Positions 25,421 to 34,909 of a stretch of DNA of 64,000 nt are shown one piece after another; the stretch's first letter is position 1; each line of letters begins with the position of its first letter. A program made the position numbers and the translations under genes. The notes beneath the pieces are model-generated. The model was not told the origin of the DNA, did not search any database, and worked only from the letters and a program-made list of their open reading frames with translations. Location: positions 1-64,000 of the forward strand of contig NZ_JAQCNJ010000046.1 in NCBI RefSeq assembly GCF_028275055.1. The letters run 5' to 3'. The stretch is from Haloplanus sp. (GTDB lineage Archaea; Halobacteriota; Halobacteria; Halobacteriales; Haloferacaceae).

Positions 25421-26206
25421 ATGTGTTGGATGGATACGAACGCGGCTCCGTTGACCGATCTGCGGGCCAGTATCGAGTGTGTCAAACACCACGAGAAGGA
25501 ACTCCGTCTGTTCAACGTCGACCCAACCGATGCGATACACGAGGCTCTTAGAACGCAGTTTGCGATGCTGAACGTGCGGATCACCGTCGGACAAACGGCC
25601 TCGAAAGCCCCGGAAGATGTCGCGGTCCTTAGCAACCGGCGTGTCGTACTCGCGGTCGTCGATGGCTCGACTCTCAGGGAGTTACTCGGAGACGTGCCGA
25701 CAAAGGCCGGCCGACTCGGCGTTACCAACGGAAAATACCGGACCATTCTCCGGCATCTCAAGGAGACGACCTTCACGTCCTACGACACGGAACAGTTGCT
25801 CTACGGCTCCCGGGAGATCGAGGATCGCGCCCGACGGATCGGTCAGGGCTCGATTCATGCGGGGTTCCAGCGCTGTTCTGCCATGACAGACCAACGATCT
25901 GTCTACGCCGACCTCGCCAGCCAAGGTGTCTCGGTACACGCCTACGGTATCCCCGACGCCACGCCACCGGACCTCGGTTCCGGCCACGTTCACGCGGTCC
26001 CGGCGGACGAGATCGCCGAAACGTGGTTCGTCGTCTTCGACGGCGGCGGTGATGAGACCCAGAAGACCGCCTTGCTCGCGTGTGAACGCGCCGACAACGA
26101 GTTTTACGGTGTTCTAACGTACGATCCTGGATTCGTCGACCCCCTCCTCGCGTACCTCGATCGAACGTACGACACCTCAACCGACGGCGTGGAACCCGAC
26201 CTCTAA
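25421..26206 (+). CDS. DICT sensory-domain protein
   Basis: A 261-residue protein whose features fit the DICT domain found with diguanylate cyclases and two-component systems: LTVGQTASKAPEDVAVLSN-like text (here ITVGQTASKAPEDVAVLS), YDTEQLLYGSREIEDRARRIG, and a GGDETQKTALLACER segment before the C-terminus. Haloarchaeal DICT proteins stand alone and have an N-terminal HTH-like helix set. It lies 76 nt after the HemAT gene on the same strand, suggesting a shared sensory context. Two starts (25421 and 25430) are near-equivalent. Confidence 0.8.
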   Translation: MCWMDTNAAPLTDLRASIECVKHHEKELRLFNVDPTDAIHEALRTQFAMLNVRITVGQTASKAPEDVAVLSNRRVVLAVVDGSTLRELLGDVPTKAGRLGVTNGKYRTILRHLKETTFTSYDTEQLLYGSREIEDRARRIGQGSIHAGFQRCSAMTDQRSVYADLASQGVSVHAYGIPDATPPDLGSGHVHAVPADEIAETWFVVFDGGGDETQKTALLACERADNEFYGVLTYDPGFVDPLLAYLDRTYDTSTDGVEPDL

Positions 26207-26353
26207 TCGCCGCGGATGGGAGTTCGTCCCGAAGCCAGGACCCGCGGCACGGACCGCCGACAAGTGTCCACGTGGACGGGCCAGCGCGTGCGTTCTCAAA
26301 ATATAAAATCGGTATGAGGGTGTTAAGACGTGGGGGGATGACTCCGAGGTAGC

Positions 26354-28783
26354 ATGAACGAACAGGATCGCCACGAGACGATCAAAGACGGCGACCGCCC
26401 GAACCGCGTCGAATCCGCTGCTCACGGTTCTGTTGCGTGGCGCGACCGTTTCGGGACCGAAGGATCCGCGCCGGAACGGGGGACGGCCGGCGAGGACCGC
26501 GGTTCCGGAACGAGCGGCGAGAACGCACACGACGAACCGACGAACGCGCTGGGCGCAGTCACGCGGGCGAGTGAACTCTTTCCCGGCTTGCCCGACGATC
26601 TCGACGACGGACTCCGGACCTACGTCTCCGAGCTCCCTCGGTGGTTTCGACGCCCGCGAACGATCGAGACCGAGATACGTGTGGACGGCGATGTGTTCGA
26701 AACCGACGGCTTTCACCCGACCACCGACCGCCTGACAGCGGAGGCACACACACGTACCGGAACGGATCTCTCGGTGACGGTCGCCTGCACGGATCGGCGA
26801 ACATGGCTCGCCAGCGAACGGGAACTGGTCGAGGCGGTCGTCTCGGTTCTCAGGGATGGACTCGACCGGTTGGAGACGGACAGTCTGGAGCGTGTGCCGG
26901 ATGGTGTCGTCGTACTCGACGGTGATCTCAGATGCACACACGTGAACAGACAGGCCGAACGGTTTCTCGGACGGGACCGGCAAAAGCTGCGTGGCGAACA
27001 CGTCCGGGGCGTTCTTTCCGGGGTAGCGGACACCAGCGCCGAAGACGAGTTCCGAACGGCCCTCGACACACGGTCGCCCACGTCATTCGAGCGATATGAC
27101 GCACACCACGAGCGGTGGGTCGGAGTCGAAATCCATCCGGCTGGAAACAGCGTTATCGCCGTATTTACCGAGAGCACCGATTCAAACGTGGCCCGGCGGG
27201 AGCCGAACCACGTTCTGGAAACGGCCCCCGTCGGTATCGTCCTCCTGGATGCCGGCGGAGATGTCACCCACGCGAACTCCCGTGCCGAGGAGTTGCTCGG
27301 GTTGTCCAGACACGACATGGCTCAACAGGAGTCCGACGACTCCGACTGGGACATCTGGGACGAGACGGGTGCTCCGATTCCACACGGGGACCACCCGGTC
27401 ACGCGTGCCCGCAGAACCGGCGAGGTCGTGCAAGGATTCACCCACGGAATCACACTCCCGGACGGCTCCGAACGGTGGTTATCGAGCAATGTTACCCCGG
27501 TCAGAAACCGTGACGGATCGGTCAGACGGATCATCGTTGCGCTGGAAGATATCACCGGGCCAAAACGTCTCGAACAACTCGTCCGGACGATCCAGCCGGT
27601 TAACGAGGCTCTCAACGGCGCAACACCGACCGATGAGACTGAACAGACGCTCTGTGAGCTGTTGACGGAGACGCGGGCGTACCAGCGCGCACGGCTCATC
27701 GAACACACGCCGGGCACGCCGCTGACCGAACGGGCCGTTTCGGACCATCAGAACGGCTGCGGTGACGACGAGTCGGTGTCCGTCTCGACACAGTCGCGGA
27801 CGGAGGTCGGTCCGGCAGAGGCCGCCGTTGAAACGGGCGAGATACAGGTCGTCACGGGGAGTCAGCGAAACTCACGGTTCGGACGGTGGCGAGCACACAC
27901 ACTGAATCAGGGGTTCCAAGGCGGAGCCATCGTTCCGCTCGAACACAGGGGTCGGACCCACGGTCTGCTCGTCCTGTACACCGACCGTGGAGAAGCGTTC
28001 GGGGGCTACGAGCGGACACTCTTGACGACGCTCGGTGAGAGAACCGGGCAGGTTCTCCACTCGCTTGCGATGGAGCGTGTGCTCCATACGGACAGCGTGG
28101 CCGAACTCACGTTCAACAGTACCGACACCGGGTCATTTTTTATCTTCGCTTCCAAACAGCTTGGGTGTACGGTCGAAATCACGGGGACCATTCCGACCGC
28201 AAACGAGACGTTCGTTCACTATGTGTCCGTTCGGAATGCCTCGTTGGATTCTCTCGCCGACATTGCGGAGCACGCGGACTGTGACGCCGAGTTGCGACGG
28301 GTCCGGCGGACGGAAGACCCCCCGGGTGGAGACGTCGAAATCGAACTGCAGCGTCGGTCCTTGGTGCAAACACTCGTTACAGCGGGTGCAGTCGTCACGA
28401 CTGATCTTGTAGCCGACGGTCAGGCCGAGGTTGTCTGTGAGGTGCCGCTTGGGACGGATATTAGCTCGCTCGTGACGCGTGTCCAGCAATCGTTCCCGGA
28501 CACGACGTTTGTCTCAAAACGTGAGTACACGGGCTCTTCGGGGGTGAGTGTGCGTGAAACCGGCCGGGTGCTCCGAGACACCTTCGATGATGAACTCACG
28601 GATCGGCAACAGCAGGTTCTGCGAGCCGCGATACACGGTGGCTACTTCGAATCACCGCGACGGAGTACAGCCACCGAAATCGCCGACGCTCTCTGTCTCA
28701 CACAGTCGACCGTCTCCTATCATCTACGAAAGGCACAACAGACGCTCTTCGAACGGCTGTTCGACCGGTCGCAACGGCAATGA
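26354..28783 (+). CDS. PAS-PAS-GAF Bat-type HTH regulator
   Basis: An 809-residue one-component regulator. In order: a disordered, Arg/Glu/Gly-rich start (~1-70), a helical domain of unknown type (~75-175), a PAS (~178-275, VPDGVVVLDGDLRCTHVNRQ), a second PAS (~285-400, APVGIVLLDAGGDVTHANSR, then ALEDITGPKR), a GAF (~405-555, GAIVPLEHRGRTHGLLVLYT), a Bat-associated domain (~565-725), and HTH_10 (~745-800, LTDRQQQVLRAAIHGGYFES and LTQSTVSYHLRKAQ). No histidine kinase part is present. It follows HemAT and DICT genes on the same strand. A TATA-like AAATATAAAATCGG is ~45-55 nt upstream of the start. Confidence 0.88.
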   Translation: MNEQDRHETIKDGDRPNRVESAAHGSVAWRDRFGTEGSAPERGTAGEDRGSGTSGENAHDEPTNALGAVTRASELFPGLPDDLDDGLRTYVSELPRWFRRPRTIETEIRVDGDVFETDGFHPTTDRLTAEAHTRTGTDLSVTVACTDRRTWLASERELVEAVVSVLRDGLDRLETDSLERVPDGVVVLDGDLRCTHVNRQAERFLGRDRQKLRGEHVRGVLSGVADTSAEDEFRTALDTRSPTSFERYDAHHERWVGVEIHPAGNSVIAVFTESTDSNVARREPNHVLETAPVGIVLLDAGGDVTHANSRAEELLGLSRHDMAQQESDDSDWDIWDETGAPIPHGDHPVTRARRTGEVVQGFTHGITLPDGSERWLSSNVTPVRNRDGSVRRIIVALEDITGPKRLEQLVRTIQPVNEALNGATPTDETEQTLCELLTETRAYQRARLIEHTPGTPLTERAVSDHQNGCGDDESVSVSTQSRTEVGPAEAAVETGEIQVVTGSQRNSRFGRWRAHTLNQGFQGGAIVPLEHRGRTHGLLVLYTDRGEAFGGYERTLLTTLGERTGQVLHSLAMERVLHTDSVAELTFNSTDTGSFFIFASKQLGCTVEITGTIPTANETFVHYVSVRNASLDSLADIAEHADCDAELRRVRRTEDPPGGDVEIELQRRSLVQTLVTAGAVVTTDLVADGQAEVVCEVPLGTDISSLVTRVQQSFPDTTFVSKREYTGSSGVSVRETGRVLRDTFDDELTDRQQQVLRAAIHGGYFESPRRSTATEIADALCLTQSTVSYHLRKAQQTLFERLFDRSQRQ

Positions 28784-29059
28784 TCATCGGCCCGCCGGAG
28801 CGTACACCTCCTCGCGGGAGGCACACGCTCCGTGTTCTCGGCGAGGACTAGCCGTCCCCCGAGTCCGTCCGACCGAGCCAACGCCTCCCGTCTCCACTCA
28901 CACCGATTTCAACGGATACGGATGCAGGACCCGTCCACCGGTCCGTTGGCACCCACCACGGTCCGGACGACACCATTCCGAGTTCGGCCTCGCGCCAGGT
29001 ATAGCCCTCGCTTCGCCTGTAACGTGCATCCTGAAGTGGCCGCGTCGTCGAAGAAAGGC

Positions 29060-29539
29060 ATGAGCAACCGAGAGGTCGACGACGTGGACAGGGCAATCCT
29101 GTACGCGTTACAGAAGGACGCCAGAAACACCTCGTCGGGCGACATCGCCGAGCGGACCGGTACCTCGGACAGCACCGTCCGCAAGCGGATCCAGCGACTC
29201 GAGACCAACGACATCATCAAGGGGTACAGCGCCGACGTCGACTACCAGGCTTCGGGCTACCCGCTCAGAATGTTGTTGTTCTGCACCGCGTCCATCGCCG
29301 ACCGGGGTGAACTCATCCCCGAGATACTCCGTATCGACGGGGTCGTCTCGGTCCAAGAACTGGTCACCGGCGACCGAAACCTCCTCGTGACGGCCGTCGG
29401 CGAGACGGACAACGACATCACACCCGTCGCCCAGGACCTCATCGACATGGGACTGACGGTCGCCGACGAGGTGTTGGTCCGGAGCCACGAGACGACGCCC
29501 TTTGGGGAGTTCGACCCCGAGACCGATCCGGACGACTAG
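29060..29539 (+). CDS. Lrp/AsnC family transcriptional regulator
   Basis: A 159-residue regulator. An N-terminal winged helix (VDRAILYALQKDARNTSSGD, then RTGTSDSTVRKRIQRLE) is followed by the ligand-binding RAM-like domain with VVSVQELVTGDRNLLVTAVG. The ATG at 29060 is chosen over an upstream in-frame start because the HTH begins at residue 8. It is convergent with the amidohydrolase; the two share a 4-bp overlap over CTAG at the stop codons. The ligand is unknown, and a link to the neighbouring deaminase-like gene is only positional. Confidence 0.88.
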   Translation: MSNREVDDVDRAILYALQKDARNTSSGDIAERTGTSDSTVRKRIQRLETNDIIKGYSADVDYQASGYPLRMLLFCTASIADRGELIPEILRIDGVVSVQELVTGDRNLLVTAVGETDNDITPVAQDLIDMGLTVADEVLVRSHETTPFGEFDPETDPDD

Positions 29540-30552
29540 GTGATGACCCGGTCGACGTCCAGAGCGGTCGCACGCCGAACGACCGCCCGCACCGGATCGG
29601 CCGTGCCGGCCAGATTGTCCGAGTCGCCGTCGAGAACCAGGAGCGCGGCCCGTCGCCCGGGTTCGATCAGGCCGCAGTCGAGCCCAACGATTTCGGCCCC
29701 AGCACGCGTCGCCATCCCCAGCACCTCCCGGGCGGTCACGTCGAATCGTTTTGCCGTGTACGCCATCTCCCGAAACATCGACGGCGGGTTCAACATCACG
29801 TTATCGGTCCCCAACGCGACGGTCGTGTGATCGAGAAGGTCACGGATCGGTGGCCGGCCGACGCCGAGTACCGTGTTCGCGCGCGGGCAGACAGCGACCG
29901 GCACCGCCTCGTCGGCGACGCGGTCGAGATGGTCGGGTCCCGCGTGGATCATGTGGACGAGCAGATCCGGAGCCAGGTCGAGTGCGGGGTGGACGTCCGT
30001 CGGATCCGGTTCGCCGGCGTGGATGGCGAAGGGGACGCCCCGTTCCTCGGCGGCGGCGCGCTGCTCGGTGAAGTCGTCGTCGTTCGCGCCGCTCGCCCCG
30101 TAGCCGTCCGCGACGTCGAGAACGGATCGATCCCCGCTGCCGAACACGAACGGCTCCACGTCGACCGGGCGGGCCGCATCGCGGAGCGCACGGACGCCCT
30201 CGACGCCCGACTCGCGGAAATCCAGACAGGACGCCGTCCCCGTCTTTCGCATAAACCGGAGCGTCCGCCGTATCGCCGTCACGAGGTCGGATCTGTCGGC
30301 GGTCGACAGCCGCCGGTGTTTCAGGCTGTCCGGCGGGGCCACCGCCTCGTCGAGCGACAGGCCCACGCCCGCCTCCTTCGCGACGGAGTCCCCGAGATGC
30401 GTGTGGGCGTTGACAAACGCCGGCGCGACGATGTCGGTTGAGTCCGTCTCCGCCTCCTCGACGGCCTCGATCCGGCCGCCCTTGACGGCGACTCGTCCCC
30501 GAATCGGGTCGAACGACTCCCCGCGTAGCACGGTCCCCTCGATCAGCTTCAT
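29536..30552 (-). CDS. Amidohydrolase family protein (deaminase-like)
   Basis: A 338-residue metal-dependent hydrolase. The first metal site is VNAHTHLGDS, then AIHAGEPDPTDVHPAL, HMIHAGPDHLDRVADE, and the Asp site VALGTDNVMLNPPS. The C-terminal beta-domain carries AALLVLDGDSDNL. The set resembles cytosine, guanine or S-adenosylhomocysteine deaminase-like enzymes. The substrate cannot be fixed. Length is slightly short for the family, but the ends are complete. Its stop codon overlaps that of the Lrp gene. Confidence 0.85.
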   Translation of the reverse strand: MKLIEGTVLRGESFDPIRGRVAVKGGRIEAVEEAETDSTDIVAPAFVNAHTHLGDSVAKEAGVGLSLDEAVAPPDSLKHRRLSTADRSDLVTAIRRTLRFMRKTGTASCLDFRESGVEGVRALRDAARPVDVEPFVFGSGDRSVLDVADGYGASGANDDDFTEQRAAAEERGVPFAIHAGEPDPTDVHPALDLAPDLLVHMIHAGPDHLDRVADEAVPVAVCPRANTVLGVGRPPIRDLLDHTTVALGTDNVMLNPPSMFREMAYTAKRFDVTAREVLGMATRAGAEIVGLDCGLIEPGRRAALLVLDGDSDNLAGTADPVRAVVRRATALDVDRVIT

Positions 30553-30723
30553 ACTACCACTCCCGACTTCGTACCGATATGTGTTACTGCGATGGCCGCT
30601 CGAACGGGTCGTGATCGCCGCCCGCTACCCGTGGGCATCTGTCGTTCGCCGGGCAACACCCCGAATCGACGTGTCCGGCCCCGTGTGACCCGGACACGAC
30701 CGTCCGACGAACACGTTCGCCGC

Positions 30724-30820
30724 CCGCGAGCGAGAAACATAATGTTCTATGATACGAAATTTTGGAACGATTTGTGAATATAGATAGATTTAATAACCGA
30801 TTCGTTCGTATATCTGGTAA
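30724..30820 (+). promoter_or_regulatory. AT-rich promoter region upstream of dabB
   Basis: About 100 bp of distinctly AT-rich sequence, including ATAGATAGATTTAATAACCG, lies in the ~325 bp between the amidohydrolase start and dabB. The AT-rich block ends ~60 nt before the DabB ATG. The rest of the gap has no supported gene. The TTTAATAA motif at 30788-30795 could be a TATA-like element serving the dab genes, which would leave a leader of ~60 nt. Confidence 0.45.
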
Positions 30821-30877
30821 CGACGACCGGCGTGCGTGGTCGTGGGCGGCGGCCCGCCCGGTCGTTGCCGGACAACG

Positions 30878-32362
30878 ATGGCAGGAGATCAACGGACGAC
30901 AACGGTTGGGGAGCTTCCGACGCCGGAACCGGACGGGACGCGTCTCCCGGCGGTGGTGACGACGGTGGTATGGCTTCTGTGGGCCGTGAGTTGTGTCGCC
31001 CTCGGCGTCCAGTCCCGGACCGGCGCCTGGGACCTCGCCGGCGTCGTGCGCGTGGACGGCCTGACGGCCGTGATGTGGACGACAGTGACCTTCTTCAGCG
31101 GGATCGTCCACAGTTACTCGCGGCGGTATATGACCGGCGATCGGACGATCGACCGCTTTTTCGCCCGCGTGTTCGCGTTCACGCTGGTCGTGATGCTTCT
31201 GGTTGCGGCCGACAGCCTCGCGCTGTTCTGGGTGGCGTGGCTCGTGATGGGGCTTCTGATGGCCGGGTTGATCGGTCACGTCGGGGACTGGCAGCAGGCG
31301 CGGGCGGCGTCGTCGCTCGCGCGGCGGTACTTTGTGGCCGGTAGCGCGTCGCTCGCAGTCGGGTTCGTGAGCCTCTGGTGGGTTACCGGTGCAACGACCG
31401 TTTCCGGCGTCGCATCCGCCCTCGGAGCCGACGCTCCGGCGGCCGTTCTTCTCGCCGCCGGCGCACTCCTGCTTGCGGCGTCGATCCAATCGGCGCTGGT
31501 TCCGTTTCACGCCTGGCTGCTCTCGTCGATGACGGCCCCGACGCCGGCCTCCACGCTGATGCACGCCGGCTTCGTCAACGCCGGCGGGGTTCTTCTCGTG
31601 CGCTTTGCTCCCGTCGTCACCGCCGATTCGGCGGTCATGCTCGGTATCGTTCTCGTCGGCGCGGCGAGCGCCCTCGGTGGGAAGCTCCTGAAGACCGTCC
31701 GGACGGATATCAAGGGCCAACTCGGCTGCTCGACGGTCGGCCAGATGGGCTTTATGATCATGCAGGCCGGTCTCGGCTTCTTTGCCGCCGCCATCGCCCA
31801 TCTGATTCTCCACGGGTTCTACAAGGCCTACCGGTTTCTCTCCTCGGGGAGTCACGTCGGCCACGAACACCCCGACCCCTCGACTCCGGCCGAATCGATG
31901 GGCCCGCTCGGTGCCGCCGTCGTCGTCGGCACCGCGCTCGCGGGCGGTGGTCTGTTCGCCGTTCTCACCGGAAAGGGAACGGGCGTCGACAGCGGCCTTC
32001 TGCTCACGCTTGTGGTCGTTCTGACCGTCGTCCATGCGGCCCGTGACGTGGTCACACACGCCGCGTTGCCGCCGGCGATCCGGTACGGCGCCGTTCCGCT
32101 CGTCGCGCTGCCGGCGCTCGCCGCCTATGCCGCCATCTACCGCGTTCTCGACGGGCTTTTGACCGGCCTGCCGGCGACCGGTCAGCCCGTGGCACTGACA
32201 CCGATCCACGGGTTCGTCGCCGCCGCGTTCGTCGTCGTCTACCTCGCCGTCGAGCGCGGTGCCTACACGCGCAGTCGGCGGCTGTACGTGGCGTTGCTGA
32301 ACGCGGGCCGCCCGCCGACCGACACCCTGCTGACAAACACGGAGGAGTACGATGAGCACTGA
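30878..32362 (+). CDS. dabB: DabB, proton-conducting membrane subunit of the inorganic carbon uptake complex
   Basis: A 494-residue membrane protein of the NADH-quinone oxidoreductase subunit L/antiporter type, with ~12-14 helices. The family core is seen as ITFFSGIVHSYSRRYM-like text (here VTFFSGIVHSYSRRYM), FWVAWLVMGLLMAGLIGHVG, the PFHAWLLSSMTAPTPAST region and GHVGHEH-like loops. DabB powers DabA in taking up CO2 or bicarbonate in bacteria. It directly precedes and overlaps the dabA gene by 11 nt, which settles the identification. The ATG at 30878 is chosen because it gives a family-like start. Confidence 0.88.
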   Translation: MAGDQRTTTVGELPTPEPDGTRLPAVVTTVVWLLWAVSCVALGVQSRTGAWDLAGVVRVDGLTAVMWTTVTFFSGIVHSYSRRYMTGDRTIDRFFARVFAFTLVVMLLVAADSLALFWVAWLVMGLLMAGLIGHVGDWQQARAASSLARRYFVAGSASLAVGFVSLWWVTGATTVSGVASALGADAPAAVLLAAGALLLAASIQSALVPFHAWLLSSMTAPTPASTLMHAGFVNAGGVLLVRFAPVVTADSAVMLGIVLVGAASALGGKLLKTVRTDIKGQLGCSTVGQMGFMIMQAGLGFFAAAIAHLILHGFYKAYRFLSSGSHVGHEHPDPSTPAESMGPLGAAVVVGTALAGGGLFAVLTGKGTGVDSGLLLTLVVVLTVVHAARDVVTHAALPPAIRYGAVPLVALPALAAYAAIYRVLDGLLTGLPATGQPVALTPIHGFVAAAFVVVYLAVERGAYTRSRRLYVALLNAGRPPTDTLLTNTEEYDEH

Positions 32363-34802
32363 CACTTCGATCCACGGAGGTATCGACGCGGCGGCCGATG
32401 CGGTCGGCTCCGTCTGGCCGCTCCATTCGTTCGTGACGGCAAACCCACTGGCTGGGTTCGAGGACCGACCGTTTCACGAGGCCGTCGCGGACGCCGAACG
32501 TGTTCTCGGCGGCGACGGGTACCCCAGCGCCGACGTGTTTCGTCGGGCGTGGGAGGCCGGCCGGATCGATCCCGGTGAACTTCGCTCCAGACTGACAGCC
32601 CACGGGTACGACGCCGACCCGGCGGCGTCGCTCGACCGCATGGCCGAGCGGACGGTCGCCGGCCGCGAGACGGTAGCAGAGACCGACCGGGTCGACGCGG
32701 TCCTGACGAAGTGGCTCTCGGCCTTTCTCGATCAGGGGCAGGCGACGTGGCCGATGCCGAACCGCGAACAGGGGTTCTACCGCGCGTTTTGCGCCGTCGC
32801 TCCCTACGACGGCGAGATTCCGGATGGCGACGTTCTCGCCGACCTCCCCGATGACCCGGCCGATGCCATCCGAGACCGCCTCTCCAACTACCCCGTCGAC
32901 CGGTGGCCGGATATCTTCGAGTTCCAGTTGGCGGCGCTCCCGGGCTGGACGGGCCTTCTCAAGCAACGGGCCGCTGCCGGGGGCGACTGGCAGTCGGCGT
33001 TCCCGATCACGCTAGCGGGGTACCTGGCTGTCCGGCTGACGCTCACGGCCCAGTTCGACGCGCCCATCGCGCCGGCGGAGGCCCCCGGCGACGTCGACGA
33101 CGCCGCGACGGACGGCGACCGTGTCCCACTTCCCGAGGTCTGGTTGTCCGCGTGGGAGGCGACATACCGCGCGGAACTGGTCGAGTCGGTCGCCGACGCG
33201 ACCGACTCGGTCGCGGACACCGGCGAGGGGGACGGCGACGCCGACCGGCCGGTCGCCCAACTGGTCTTTTGTATCGACACCCGATCGGAGATCATCCGGC
33301 GCCACGTCGAGGCGGCGGGAAACTACGAAACCCACGGCTACGCCGGCTTCTTCGGCATCCCGATGCGCCACGACGGCTACGAGTCGGACGTGGCCACCGA
33401 CGCCTGTCCGCCGATCCTCGACCCCGAACACCGGATCAGGGACCGGCCGGCCGACGGCGCGGCCGACGAACGCGACGACTACGATCGGTGGGACACCGTT
33501 CTCGACGCGGCGAAGTCGGCGGTCCACGGCCTCGAGTCAAACGCCGCGACGGCGTTCAGTTTCGTTGAGAGCGCCGGCTTTGGATACGGGGCGGCGCTGG
33601 CCGCTCGGACCCTCCTCCCGGGTCGTGTGGCCGACCTGCTCGCCGCCGCCGACGGACGCGTCCCCGACCGACACGAGTTCTGTGAGCCCTCGGTCGACCA
33701 CGACCCGGATACAGAGGGCGACCTCCCCGAGGGACTCACGCTCGAAGAACGGGTCGAGTACGCCGCGACGGCGTTCGAACTGATGGGCTGGGAGGAGTTT
33801 TCCCGGCTCGTCGTCTTCACCGGCCACGGCAGTCGGACGGCGAACAACCCGTTCGACTCCAGTCTCGACTGCGGTGCCTGTGCGGGCAACCCCGGCGGGC
33901 CAAACGCCCGTGTTCTTGCGGCCATCTGCAACGACGATGCGGTCAGGGCGGCACTCCGCGACCGCGGCATCGACGTACCGGAGGACACCGTCTTTCTCGC
34001 CGGCGAACACAACACGACGACCGACGAGGTGGAACTGTACGCGTCGACCGTTCCCGAGAGCCACGAGGCGGCTCTTGATCGCCTCCGCGCCGACCTCGAC
34101 ACCGCCCGTGCCGGTGCGGCCGCCGAACGCGCCGGCGACATGGGGGCCGACCCCGACTCCGGGCTCCGCGACACACGCCGCCGCGCCGTCGACTGGGCGG
34201 AGACGCGGCCGGAGTGGGGACTGGCCGGAAACGCCGGATTCGTCATCGGCCCCCGCGCCCTGACTGACGGCCTTGACCTGGACGGCCGCGCGTTTCTCCA
34301 CTCCTACGACTGGACGACCGATCCGGACGGCGACGGCCTCGAGGCGATCCTAACCGGACCGCTGGTCGTCACCCAGTGGATCAACACGCAGTACTACTTC
34401 GCGACGGTCGACAACGCGGCGTATGGAAGCGGATCGAAGGTAACACACAACCCCGTTGGCAACGTCGGCGTCTACCAGGGCAACGGCGGCGACCTGATGA
34501 CCGGGCTCCCCCTCCAGTCGCTGATGAGCGGCGACGACGAGCCGTACCACCAGCCGCTCCGTCTCTCGACGGTCGTCCACGCGCCGACCGACCGCGTAAC
34601 CGAGATTCTGGCCGACAACGAGCAGATCGCCGGGCTTCTGGACAACGGGTGGTTGTCCCTGACCGTCGTCGATCCGACACAGAACGGCCGTGCGTTCCAC
34701 TACGACGGTGACCTCGCTTGGACGCCGGTCGCCGAGCGCCGGACGGTCGGCGCGGCCACCACTGACCCGGAACCGGCCACACCCTCGGCCGCAGGCGACT
34801 GA
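32352..34802 (+). CDS. dabA: DabA (DUF2309), carbonic-anhydrase-like subunit of the inorganic carbon uptake complex
   Basis: An 816-residue DUF2309 protein. The four residues expected to bind zinc are present with the spacing known from Halothiobacillus DabA: C307 and D309 in VFCIDTRSE, H492 in VFTGHGSRTANN, and C507 in SSLDCGACAGNP (C351/D353/H524/C539 in the bacterial protein, same intervals of 2 and 15). An N-terminal WPLHSFVTANPLAGFEDRPF and a C-terminal QWINTQYYFATVDN also match. DabA converts CO2 to bicarbonate inside the cell, coupled to ion flow through DabB. Length is normal. Confidence 0.92.
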   Translation: MSTDTSIHGGIDAAADAVGSVWPLHSFVTANPLAGFEDRPFHEAVADAERVLGGDGYPSADVFRRAWEAGRIDPGELRSRLTAHGYDADPAASLDRMAERTVAGRETVAETDRVDAVLTKWLSAFLDQGQATWPMPNREQGFYRAFCAVAPYDGEIPDGDVLADLPDDPADAIRDRLSNYPVDRWPDIFEFQLAALPGWTGLLKQRAAAGGDWQSAFPITLAGYLAVRLTLTAQFDAPIAPAEAPGDVDDAATDGDRVPLPEVWLSAWEATYRAELVESVADATDSVADTGEGDGDADRPVAQLVFCIDTRSEIIRRHVEAAGNYETHGYAGFFGIPMRHDGYESDVATDACPPILDPEHRIRDRPADGAADERDDYDRWDTVLDAAKSAVHGLESNAATAFSFVESAGFGYGAALAARTLLPGRVADLLAAADGRVPDRHEFCEPSVDHDPDTEGDLPEGLTLEERVEYAATAFELMGWEEFSRLVVFTGHGSRTANNPFDSSLDCGACAGNPGGPNARVLAAICNDDAVRAALRDRGIDVPEDTVFLAGEHNTTTDEVELYASTVPESHEAALDRLRADLDTARAGAAAERAGDMGADPDSGLRDTRRRAVDWAETRPEWGLAGNAGFVIGPRALTDGLDLDGRAFLHSYDWTTDPDGDGLEAILTGPLVVTQWINTQYYFATVDNAAYGSGSKVTHNPVGNVGVYQGNGGDLMTGLPLQSLMSGDDEPYHQPLRLSTVVHAPTDRVTEILADNEQIAGLLDNGWLSLTVVDPTQNGRAFHYDGDLAWTPVAERRTVGAATTDPEPATPSAAGD

Positions 34803-34909
34803 GCCCGGTCGATCCCACGTTGACGCCGTTTTAGGCTCGCCCGGCGTCTACGTGAGGTCACCGCCGCGTCCACCCGCGGAATTTTGTACGATGCGCCGCT
34901 ACACCGATC

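Noticed and set aside
30584-32365. A 593-residue open frame on the minus strand
   Set aside because: Antisense of dabB; rich in Arg, Gly and His with no domain.
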